The position numbers and the translations under genes are program-made. Positions 7,490 to 13,552 of a DNA stretch of 23,400 nucleotides are shown here, piece after piece. The notes below the pieces were generated by a model. It was not told where the DNA came from. It made no database searches and was given only the letters and a program-made list of their open reading frames with translations. Origin of the DNA: DATMBL01 sp050735975 (lineage in GTDB: Bacteria; Desulfobacterota; Binatia; UBA9968); NCBI GenBank assembly GCA_050735975.1, contig JBOHVS010000052.1:1-23400 (forward strand), given 5' to 3'. The stretch's first letter is position 1; every line of letters begins with the position of its first letter.

Positions 7490-7813
7490 ATGCGAACCTT
7501 TCAAAAAATAGTTAGACCGCTCTTTTTCTTCTTGGTCTTGTGTTTTCCGATTTCGGCTTGGGCGGCGGATTCCGGAGAGCGCTGGCGCAATCTCAGTCCG
7601 AAAGAGAAAGAGAATGTTCGGCGCAATTATCAACGCTGGCAAAACCTTCCGTCGCAAGATAAGGAACGGCTCCGCGAAGAGTGGAATCGCTGGCAGAATC
7701 TGCCTCAAGACAGGCGCGACAAGCTGCGCCAGCGCTATGACGACCTTCAGCGACGCGATAGCCGTGACCGCGAGGGCGGAAAGAATTCACGCCGTTTCAA
7801 AGACCGCGACTAA
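7490..7813 (+). CDS. Exported DUF3106-like helical-repeat protein
   Basis: This is a small exported protein of about 107 residues. A Sec signal peptide occupies residues 1-25 (positively charged start, FFFLVLCF core, AWA cleavage site). The mature part has three tandem ~20-residue helical repeats of pattern RWxNLxxxxxxxxRxxYxRW: RWRNLSPKEKENVRRNYQ, RWQNLPSQDKERLREEWN and RWQNLPQDRRDKLRQRYD. It then has a highly charged tail rich in Arg and Asp. This matches DUF3106-type periplasmic proteins. A periplasmic sensor, chaperone or buffer role beside the sigma/anti-sigma pair is plausible, but not shown. I prefer ATG 7490; an in-frame TTG at 7478 would add four residues. It probably shares a transcript with the two upstream genes. 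Confidence 0.75.
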   Translation: MRTFQKIVRPLFFFLVLCFPISAWAADSGERWRNLSPKEKENVRRNYQRWQNLPSQDKERLREEWNRWQNLPQDRRDKLRQRYDDLQRRDSRDREGGKNSRRFKDRD

Positions 7814-7852
7814 ACTGTCACGTTCTCTCACCTTGACTCCTCTCTCGCGGCA

Positions 7853-7881
7853 TTAACAAATTCGATATTCCACCCGTCTAA
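7853..7881 (+). promoter_or_regulatory. Predicted ECF-type promoter of the lipoprotein gene
   Basis: TTAACA (7853-7858) and GTCTAA (7876-7881) are separated by 17 bases and resemble the boxes before the sigma gene (TTAACC, 16 bases, GTCTAA). Both -10 boxes sit in a CGTCTAAG context. A short hairpin CTCGGC (7894-7899) / GCCGAG (7907-7912) follows in the leader. This suggests the lipoprotein gene belongs to the sigma factor's regulon. Confidence 0.5.
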
Positions 7882-7965
7882 GGGGGCATGCAACTCGGCC
7901 TAAGGCGCCGAGCGAAAGAGCAGCCAGTCCAGTTGTCTTTTTCTTAGGGTCAGAGGGAGGAGAGC

Positions 7966-8145
7966 ATGAAAAGACTAACCATTTGGGCTTTGTTGATAGC
8001 GGGTCTATTGCCGTTGACCGCGTGTCATTGGCGTCACCACAGGCATTTTAATCGCCATCACTCCGCCAACGGATACTCCGCGAGCGCTCTCGCGCAAAAC
8101 CACGGCGACCGCTTCGACGTCAAAACCGATTCGCGCCGCAGCTAA
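7966..8145 (+). CDS. Small His-rich lipoprotein
   Basis: A 59-residue reading frame with a strong ribosome site (GGGAGGAGAG) 1-2 bases short of ideal spacing before ATG 7966. It has a lipoprotein signal peptide: MKR, a hydrophobic stretch LTIWALLIAGLLPL, and the lipobox LTAC with Cys20 as the acylated residue. The mature part starts CHWRHHRHFNRHH, with six His in the first dozen residues, suggesting metal binding or acid sensing at the envelope. The remainder is polar and featureless. Its own ECF-type promoter lies ~85 bases upstream, and it follows the sigma, anti-sigma and DUF3106-like genes. I do not recognise a named family. The lipoprotein call is solid; metal binding is inference. Confidence 0.7.
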   Translation: MKRLTIWALLIAGLLPLTACHWRHHRHFNRHHSANGYSASALAQNHGDRFDVKTDSRRS

Positions 8146-8160
8146 GACCTGCTGTAGGAA

Positions 8161-8274
8161 GCATGGAGCATGAGCAGGGAGTAGAGGTCAGAGATCAGAA
8201 GTCAGTAGCTCGTTGCTCCCCGCGCCCTCTTTCCTTGGCTCCATGCCCCCTGCTCCCTGCTCTTACCTCTCTTA
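8161..8274. repeat. Word-repeat intergenic element, third copy
   Basis: The element contains GCATGGAGC, GAGCAGGGAG (8172-8181), GAGGTCAGAGATCAGA (8184-8199, identical to 3699-3714), then CTCCATGC and CTCCCTGCTC (8253-8262). GAGCAGGGAG and CTCCCTGCTC are exact complements and could form a 10-bp stem. It fills the convergent gap between the lipoprotein gene and the minus-strand amidohydrolase, where it might also help end transcripts. Confidence 0.55.
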
Positions 8275-9396
8275 TTACAGCCCGTAGTGGGAAGCGCAGT
8301 TATCCCAGAGAATCTTTCTCTTATGCTCGTCGCGAATCGGCAGCTTGAGAAAGTGAGCTACGGATTCCGGGAATTTGGAGTCGCCGTGCGGATAATCGGT
8401 TGAGAAAACGATTTGACCGCACCCGATGCTGTCAATGACTTGCTTGACCGTCACTTCGTCGGGCTCGACGGAAGCCACACATTGGCGCTTAAAATATTCG
8501 CTGGGCGCCATCGTAAGATCCTTGGCCCAAACGTCTCCTTCGCGCTCCCATCCTTCGTCCATGCGCCACAACAGCCACGGGAGCCAGCTGCAATTGGCTT
8601 CCAAAAAAGCAACCCGCAGGCGCGGGTGACGCGCCAATACCCCGCCGGCGCAGAAACTCCCCAACGCTAGCATCTGTTCCATTGGTTGACCAAAGACCCT
8701 GCGGAGCATGAGGTTGGGCTCCATCCGTTCGCCGATATGTTGTTTGCCGGTTCCGGTAGACTCGTGAAATCCAAGGGCGAGATTCAGTTCTTCCAAAACG
8801 TCCCAGAGCGGCTCGTAATAGGAATCGTGCCACTTGTGCTTGACCAGAGGATTGGCGCGTAGAAATACCCCCCGAAAGCCCAACTCGTTGGCGCATCGCC
8901 GCGCCTCCTTCACCGCGTCATCCATGTCGTAGGGAGAGATCATGCCCGCGCCGACGAGTCGTTTAGGATCGGCCCGGCAAAAATCAAACAGCCAGTTGTT
9001 GTAGGCGCGGGCAATGGCCGCGGCAAAACTCGGCTCCATCCGGTCTTCGACGAGCGCTCTCAAGCCGCGCGTCGGATAAAGAACCGCGATGTCGATGCCT
9101 TCAATCTCCATCGCTTCGAGTTGGACTTCCGTAGACCAACCACGTTCGGCGTAGGATCGATAAATATCTTGGTTTCGTTCGAAATTTTGACCACGGTCGG
9201 ACCGATTGCGCTCGGTAGTCTTGCGCCCCCACTCGCGCCCGTCCGGATAAATCATGCGCAAGTCCCTCACGTTCTGGCTGATGACCCCGCGCGGCGCCCG
9301 GCTCTTAAACTCGGGTTCGATATACCGCTCCCAAAGATCGGGCGGTTCCATTACGTGCATATCGCTGTCGAGAATCTCGAATCCGTTTCTGGCCAC
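8275..9396 (-). CDS. Amidohydrolase-2 family metal-dependent hydrolase
   Basis: A second TIM-barrel amidohydrolase of the same superfamily as the gene at 32-1237 but clearly diverged. The N-terminal metal region reads LDSDMHVMEPPDLWERYI. The middle has LGFHEST, and the C-terminal part FSTDYPHGDSKFPES supplies the conserved Asp. The protein has 373 residues, normal for the group. The start is a GTG at 9396 with GGAGAG 7 bases before it; homologues begin at about this point. The substrate is unknown; this subgroup includes proteins annotated as decarboxylases or lactone hydrolases. It is transcribed alone, divergent from the arginine-deiminase-like gene. Confidence 0.88.
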   Translation of the reverse strand: MARNGFEILDSDMHVMEPPDLWERYIEPEFKSRAPRGVISQNVRDLRMIYPDGREWGRKTTERNRSDRGQNFERNQDIYRSYAERGWSTEVQLEAMEIEGIDIAVLYPTRGLRALVEDRMEPSFAAAIARAYNNWLFDFCRADPKRLVGAGMISPYDMDDAVKEARRCANELGFRGVFLRANPLVKHKWHDSYYEPLWDVLEELNLALGFHESTGTGKQHIGERMEPNLMLRRVFGQPMEQMLALGSFCAGGVLARHPRLRVAFLEANCSWLPWLLWRMDEGWEREGDVWAKDLTMAPSEYFKRQCVASVEPDEVTVKQVIDSIGCGQIVFSTDYPHGDSKFPESVAHFLKLPIRDEHKRKILWDNCASHYGL

Positions 9397-9473
9397 GATA
9401 AGGCTCTCCTGGCGAAGGCTTTATTACAACGACTGACGGGCGTCAAATGCCGGTATTCGGGCGATGCAACAAT

Positions 9474-9482
9474 TGCTATAAT
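9474..9482 (+). promoter_or_regulatory. Extended -10 promoter for the deiminase-like gene
   Basis: TTGCTATAAT contains a consensus TATAAT (9477-9482) with the TGn extension just upstream. No good -35 box is present, which is acceptable for an extended -10 promoter. Transcription would start near 9489, about 35 bases before the ATG. Confidence 0.5.
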
Positions 9483-9523
9483 CTACGTCTGTTGGGATAA
9501 ATAAGCACGTTGAGCGCGAGCCC

Positions 9524-10501
9524 ATGATGAGCTCAAAAGACCTGAGCGAATATTGCGTCAAACCCCAGCTGGTGATTGTTCACGACCCAACCGATTTTGG
9601 CGCGTTTGGGGAGTTTGCTTGCGCTAATGACGGCAGAGATTTGTTGGCGAAATTTTTGTTTCGCGAACACCCGAACGTAGAAGAACTGCATGCCCAACAC
9701 GTAAAGTTTGTGGCCGCGGCGGGCGAACGAGTCAAAGTAGCGTACCTTGCAGAGATTTTGGGGGCTTCAAATCTGCCATTGTATAGAGACTATCTGACAA
9801 GAAACCCCAATCACATGTTCACGCATGACGCGCTGATTACAGTGCCCTGGATTCCAGACGGTTATTTACTCGGACGGATGAAAAAGGAGATTCGCAGCAC
9901 CGAACCGGTCGTGCTGGATAGGATTGCGCGCGTGCTGGGACTCCATGAGATTATTAGAATTCCGCCGCACTTGTATCTCGAGGGCGGAGATGTCATTCCC
10001 TTTTTCCACGACGGCAAAAGAGTATTCCTGGTGGGTTATGGTCCAAGAACTTCGGTGGAGACGCTGTTTTTTCTCCGTGAGACGCTCGTGAGAGACGGTA
10101 TGGCTGACGAAATCATTGGTTTCCAGCTCGCTGAATGGCGACTTAATATAGACGGTTGCTTTTTCCCTGTTTCAGAGACTCTCGCTGTGGCTCATCGCGA
10201 TAGCATAACGGGAGGCGTTCTCCTTGGATCGGACTATGCGGAACAGATCAATCCATTGGATCTTTTCGAGACCTGGGGATTCACAGTTATCGACGCCACC
10301 CGAGAAGAATCGTATTTCAAGCAAGCCTGTAATTTTGCATGTCTGGGCGATGGAGCCTTCGTCGCTTACAATATGACAGATAGAATCAACGATGTTCTTA
10401 GATCGAAAGGCTTGGAGATAATCGGTATCAACGGTGATCAATTGGTCAAAGGTAACGGCGGGCCTCATTGTATGACACGACCGATCTACAAAAATTGCTA
10501 G
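9524..10501 (+). CDS. Arginine-deiminase/amidinotransferase-fold protein, His site changed
   Basis: A 325-residue member of the guanidino-group modifying superfamily (arginine deiminase, amidinotransferase, DDAH). The substrate-binding LEGGDV (Asp156) and the C-terminal nucleophile motif GNGGPHCMTRPIY (Cys316) are present. In arginine deiminase the catalytic HxD reads HLD; here it is NID (Asn208, Asp210). The position aligning with the second catalytic acid (ERT in deiminases) reads PRT. By eye it keeps Cys and two Asp but has lost His and Glu. It may be a non-hydrolytic relative, use another base, or be inactive. The start is one of two adjacent ATGs at 9524/9527 with a weak GAGCG upstream. 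The gene appears monocistronic. Confidence 0.75.
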   Translation: MMSSKDLSEYCVKPQLVIVHDPTDFGAFGEFACANDGRDLLAKFLFREHPNVEELHAQHVKFVAAAGERVKVAYLAEILGASNLPLYRDYLTRNPNHMFTHDALITVPWIPDGYLLGRMKKEIRSTEPVVLDRIARVLGLHEIIRIPPHLYLEGGDVIPFFHDGKRVFLVGYGPRTSVETLFFLRETLVRDGMADEIIGFQLAEWRLNIDGCFFPVSETLAVAHRDSITGGVLLGSDYAEQINPLDLFETWGFTVIDATREESYFKQACNFACLGDGAFVAYNMTDRINDVLRSKGLEIIGINGDQLVKGNGGPHCMTRPIYKNC

Positions 10502-10887
10502 CTTTTCTGACAAAACTCAGGTTTGCAGTGCCGACTTTCACTATTGAAGCAGGCTTAATGTTATCCGGGGCGCGGTCGGAAGAGAATTCCAGGATTGTCT
10601 GGTCGACCAGTAGAGTGACTGGCGCGTGAAAAAAAAGCTAAAGTTTGGAAGAAAGTGTGTAAGACTTTGAACCCGCATTGCGGCCTTTTTTTACCACCCT
10701 GATGCGCCCTGTCGCAAGCCGCAGGAGACCCCTAGTCCGCTTGCTTTCGCCTTGCCACATGAGCGTCGTTTACAGGAGATTGAGGATTTGTAGCCATGGG
10801 GAGGCTCACCTGATCTTCCGAGTGAAACTTCGCTCCATCCCTAACGTGGCCGGGCTTAAATACCCGTTGTGCCATCCCTAGGGAGAA
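10502..10887. other. Intergenic, no gene seen
   Basis: No supported gene lies in these 386 bases. There is an A-rich patch (about 10629-10640) and a T-run at 10685-10692 after a weak CCG...CGG stem, a poor candidate terminator for the upstream gene. Confidence 0.4.
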
Positions 10888-11457
10888 TTGAGGCGGTTCG
10901 ATAATCGACGCGATTGGAACATTTACGGATATGGACGCTATCCTCAAGTAAACAGTACACGTTCGTTTTGGGCACTACTGTTGCTCTACATCGCCCAGTT
11001 GATGAAGCCGATGGACGAAGCCATTGTGGAAAATCTTTCAACGTTAGCGAATCTCGTATTGACCTATGGTAGCAACCTCATGATAGCCGACGGCTTGGAG
11101 AGGCTTCCTATCAGCTTAGCTGTACTGATACTGGTTCTTCTCACGGCGCGGAATGTAAACAGAAAACGAGGCGGCTTTCTCAAATCCTTTCGAGCCCGGG
11201 ACCCTTTTACCGATTCCGGTCGCCTTTTTGAAAGCCAACGTAGTCCGGCAGTGAAGCCATGCCCGAGCTGCGCCGAGCAGCTCCCCCTCTCAGCGGTTCT
11301 TTGTGATACGTGCGATTACAATTTCCTTGCTGAGAGACCGGGTCGCGGACAAGCATTGCTGCAACCTCCTCAACCCATGACTCACGGAGTGCCGAGCAAA
11401 AAATCGCATCCGTCGAACTGTGATAAAACTACGGGGAAACCCTGCGATCGTGCTTGA
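10888..11457 (+). CDS. Small membrane protein with C-terminal zinc ribbon
   Basis: A frame of 189 residues with two hydrophobic segments, about residues 27-38 (FWALLLLYIAQL) and 73-87 (LPISLAVLILVLLTA). A four-cysteine zinc ribbon follows: CPSC (125-128) and CDTC (139-142), ten residues apart. The tail is polar and Pro/Lys-rich. I do not recognise a family. Membrane-anchored zinc-ribbon proteins are often poorly characterised. The start is uncertain: an in-frame stop at 10879 limits it, the first candidate is TTG 10888 with GGGAG only two bases away, and a later in-frame ATG falls after the first hydrophobic segment. It stands alone between the deiminase-like gene and hipBA. Confidence 0.45.
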   Translation: MRRFDNRRDWNIYGYGRYPQVNSTRSFWALLLLYIAQLMKPMDEAIVENLSTLANLVLTYGSNLMIADGLERLPISLAVLILVLLTARNVNRKRGGFLKSFRARDPFTDSGRLFESQRSPAVKPCPSCAEQLPLSAVLCDTCDYNFLAERPGRGQALLQPPQPMTHGVPSKKSHPSNCDKTTGKPCDRA

Positions 11458-11575
11458 TAGCCGATTGCAGTGTTTTTTCGGTGGAACACACAATTTGGCC
11501 TTGTTTTCGGCTTGAGCGAAATCGATTCGATCTCTGCGTTCCATCCCAACCTTGACTGTAAATCTCGGACCTTTC

Positions 11576-11660
11576 ATACGCTAATCCGTATAAATATAAA
11601 ATATACGCTGTTGCGTATAAACCTGTTTAATACACCGGAGCGTATATTGACAAATATACG
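11576..11660. promoter_or_regulatory. Operator array of CGTATA half-sites upstream of hipBA
   Basis: Six CGTAT(A)/(T)ATACG half-sites occur in 85 bases: ATACG 11576-11580, CGTATA 11587-11592, TATACG 11602-11607, GCGTATA 11613-11619, CGTATATT 11641-11648 and AATATACG 11653-11660. The last two form a perfect 8-bp palindrome around GACA and overlap the -35 box. By analogy with HipB autorepression, this is the likely operator. The half-sites are seen; the binding protein is inferred. Confidence 0.65.
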
Positions 11661-11674
11661 TTAAACAGTATAAA
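11647..11674 (+). promoter_or_regulatory. hipBA promoter
   Basis: TTGACA (11647-11652, consensus) and TATAAA (11669-11674) are 16 bases apart, giving a near-consensus housekeeping promoter that would be strong when not repressed. The -35 box lies inside the CGTATATT/AATATACG palindrome, so a bound repressor would block polymerase. Confidence 0.65.
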
Positions 11675-11697
11675 GTAACGAAATAGGAGTTTACGCA

Positions 11698-11946
11698 GTG
11701 GAGCAGATTGTCAGAACCTCAAAGCAGCTTGGCGCTGTCATTCGCCGCCGCCGCCGTAGCGCAGGCCTATCCCAGGCTGAGCTGGGAGCCAAGACCAATC
11801 TGCGTCAGGCGACTATATCGGCACTGGAGCATGGCGAGGCAGGCACGCAACTGCGCACCCTCATCGATGTAATGACCGCACTCGGCCTTGAAATGGTGGT
11901 CCGTGAGCGTTCGATGGCGGCAGACAAGATTGAGGATTTGTTCTGA
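11698..11946 (+). CDS. hipB: HipB-like XRE-family antitoxin/repressor
   Basis: An 82-residue Cro/C1-type DNA-binding protein. The helix-turn-helix lies at residues ~10-65 (LGAVIRRRRRSAGLSQAELGAK...RQATISALEHGEAGTQLRTLIDVMTALG). As HipB homologues do, it should bind and neutralise the downstream HipA kinase and repress the operon through the CGTATA palindromes just upstream. The start is GTG 11698, with AGGAG well placed before it. Its TGA overlaps the hipA ATG (TGATG, 11944-11948), indicating coupled translation, so the two are made in fixed proportion. Confidence 0.9.
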   Translation: MEQIVRTSKQLGAVIRRRRRSAGLSQAELGAKTNLRQATISALEHGEAGTQLRTLIDVMTALGLEMVVRERSMAADKIEDLF

Positions 11947-13271
11947 TGGCCCGCTCCCGGACACGCATTCCTCTGAATGTCTATCTGAACGCCCGGCTGG
12001 TCGGACGGCTCCGCCGGCAGGCGAGCGGTGCGATCGATTTCCAATACGATCCGGACTGGCTCTCATGGGAGCATGCTCTTCCAATATCGCTCTCCCTGCC
12101 CATGCGCGAGGATCGCTACATAGGTGATCCCGTGATCGCGGTTTTCGACAACCTTCTCCCTGACAGCGATGCGATCCGCCGCCGCCTGGCCGAGCGGGTC
12201 CACGCAGAGGGCTCCGATGCCTATAGCCTTCTTGCCAAGGTTGGTCGCGACTGCGTGGGCGCGCTCCAGTTGTTGCCCGACGGCAGTGAGCGGGGACCTG
12301 CGGGCGCCGTGAAAGGGCGGCCCGTCGACGAGGATTACATCGCCCGAAAGATCGGCGATCTCACCGCTACGCCTCTTGGCGTCGATGAGGATGAGGAATT
12401 CCGGATTTCTCTTGCGGGCGCGCAGGAGAAAACCGCGCTCCTCTTCTGGAAGGAGAAATGGCACTTGCCGCATGGCACAACGGCCACCACGCATATCCTG
12501 AAACCGCAAATCGGCATATTGCCCAGCGGCATCGATCTCACAAGCAGCGTTGAGAACGAATATCTGTGCCTCAAGCTGACACAGGCGTTCGGTTTGCCCA
12601 GCGCCGGTGTTGCGATCGCCGATTTCAAAGGCAACCGTGTCCTTGTGGTCGAGCGCTTCGACCGGCTCTGGACACGCGATGAACGGCTGCTACGATTGCC
12701 GCAGGAAGATTGCTGCCAGGCTCTGTCCGTGCCGCCAACGCGCAAATACGAGTCAGATGGCGGCCCTGGCATGGCCGCGATTCTGGATCTTCTCAAGGGC
12801 AGCGATGACCCGGAGACGGACCGGCGGTTATTTCTCAAAGCTCAGATCATCTTCTGGCTTATCGGCGCGACTGACGGTCACGCCAAGAACTTCAGCATCT
12901 TTCTGCAACCCGGCGGCCGGTTCCGTCTTACGCCTCTATACGACGTGATGTCAGTCCAACCCGCCTTCGATGCCGGCCAGCTCCGCAGGAATCAGGCGAA
13001 GCTCGCCCTTGCGGCCGGCGATAACCGCCATTATGTGGTCCATGAAATCATGCCGCGGCACTTCGTGCAGACGGCCGTAAAAAGCGGCATTCCCGCAGCG
13101 CTCGTGGAGGCTATTTTCGACGAACTTCTCGAAGCCGGAGACGCCGCTATAGATAAAGTCATGAAAGATCTGCCGGCGGGATTTCCGCAAGAGCTGGCTG
13201 AGAGCATCGTCGGCGGTCTGCGCGCGCGCCTGCGGTTGGTAGAGCGAACGGACGCGCGTGCGACGCAGTAG
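11946..13271 (+). CDS. hipA: HipA-like serine/threonine kinase toxin
   Basis: A full-length 441-residue HipA family kinase. E. coli HipA phosphorylates glutamyl-tRNA synthetase and induces dormancy; the target here is unknown. The P-loop-like SLAGAQEKTALL (residues 155-166) includes Ser155, equivalent to the autophosphorylated Ser of E. coli HipA. The catalytic loop is ATDGHAKNFS (Asp310, Asn315), and the metal-binding Asp is in PLYDVMS (Asp333). LVVERFDR (233-240) is also typical. All key residues are present, so the toxin should be active. The N-terminal ~100 residues form the HipA N1-type subdomain. Style and content suggest horizontally acquired DNA. Confidence 0.93.
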   Translation: MARSRTRIPLNVYLNARLVGRLRRQASGAIDFQYDPDWLSWEHALPISLSLPMREDRYIGDPVIAVFDNLLPDSDAIRRRLAERVHAEGSDAYSLLAKVGRDCVGALQLLPDGSERGPAGAVKGRPVDEDYIARKIGDLTATPLGVDEDEEFRISLAGAQEKTALLFWKEKWHLPHGTTATTHILKPQIGILPSGIDLTSSVENEYLCLKLTQAFGLPSAGVAIADFKGNRVLVVERFDRLWTRDERLLRLPQEDCCQALSVPPTRKYESDGGPGMAAILDLLKGSDDPETDRRLFLKAQIIFWLIGATDGHAKNFSIFLQPGGRFRLTPLYDVMSVQPAFDAGQLRRNQAKLALAAGDNRHYVVHEIMPRHFVQTAVKSGIPAALVEAIFDELLEAGDAAIDKVMKDLPAGFPQELAESIVGGLRARLRLVERTDARATQ

Positions 13272-13374
13272 TGCTCGCTACCGGCCAAACGAAGATTTGA
13301 CGCGCGTTGGCTAAGCAGAAACAGCCTCTTAGGAATCCACAGGCCAGGAACGGTGATCATTTGAGATAAGGCGA

Positions 13375-13428
13375 ATGAAAATCCTACTGGACAGCGGAAT
13401 TTTCATCCACGATTCTCAAACTCGATGA
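13375..13428 (+). pseudogene. Possible N-terminal scrap of a PIN-domain protein
   Basis: ATG 13375 opens a 17-codon frame reading MKILLDSGIFIHDSQTR before a TGA. The start resembles the first strand of PIN-domain toxins, where the Asp at position 6 is catalytic. A TAAGGCGA ribosome-like site precedes it. The DNA also forms an imperfect hairpin (ATGAAAATCC 13375-13384 with GGAATTTTCAT 13396-13406). Nothing further of a PIN domain is seen, so this is a remnant at best. Confidence 0.25.
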
Positions 13429-13504
13429 GATCGGCCAGACGCGCAATGCTTGAATAGCGCCCTGAACAAGCTCCAGGCAACGGTGCGGACGGGGATAGGG
13501 TATC

Positions 13505-13549
13505 TATGCGCAACCATGAGCACCCCTATGCGCAACTATATTGCGCATA
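13505..13549. repeat. TATGCGCAA repeats with hairpin at the 3' end of fic
   Basis: TATGCGCAA occurs at 13505-13513 and 13527-13535, and its reverse complement TTGCGCATA at 13541-13549. The last two form a perfect 9-bp stem with a 5-base loop just after the fic stop (13553). It could end transcripts or mark a recombination site; there is no clear T-run. Confidence 0.5.
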
Positions 13550-13552
13550 CAG

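Noticed and set aside
10675..10692. CCGCATTGCGG followed by a T-run, a possible terminator.
   Set aside because: The stem can use only about three pairs with a realistic loop, so it is too weak to list as a terminator.
10777..11941. 15-base exact match AGATTGAGGATTTGT at 10777-10791 and 11927-11941, each followed shortly by ATGG.
   Set aside because: One 15-base coincidence is expected at about this frequency in 23 kb. The second copy is inside the hipB coding sequence and nothing flanking it is shared.
12607..12948. Other-frame ORFs inside hipA and on the opposite strand of fic (for example 14051-14437).
   Set aside because: They are shadows of confidently identified genes and show no independent protein features.
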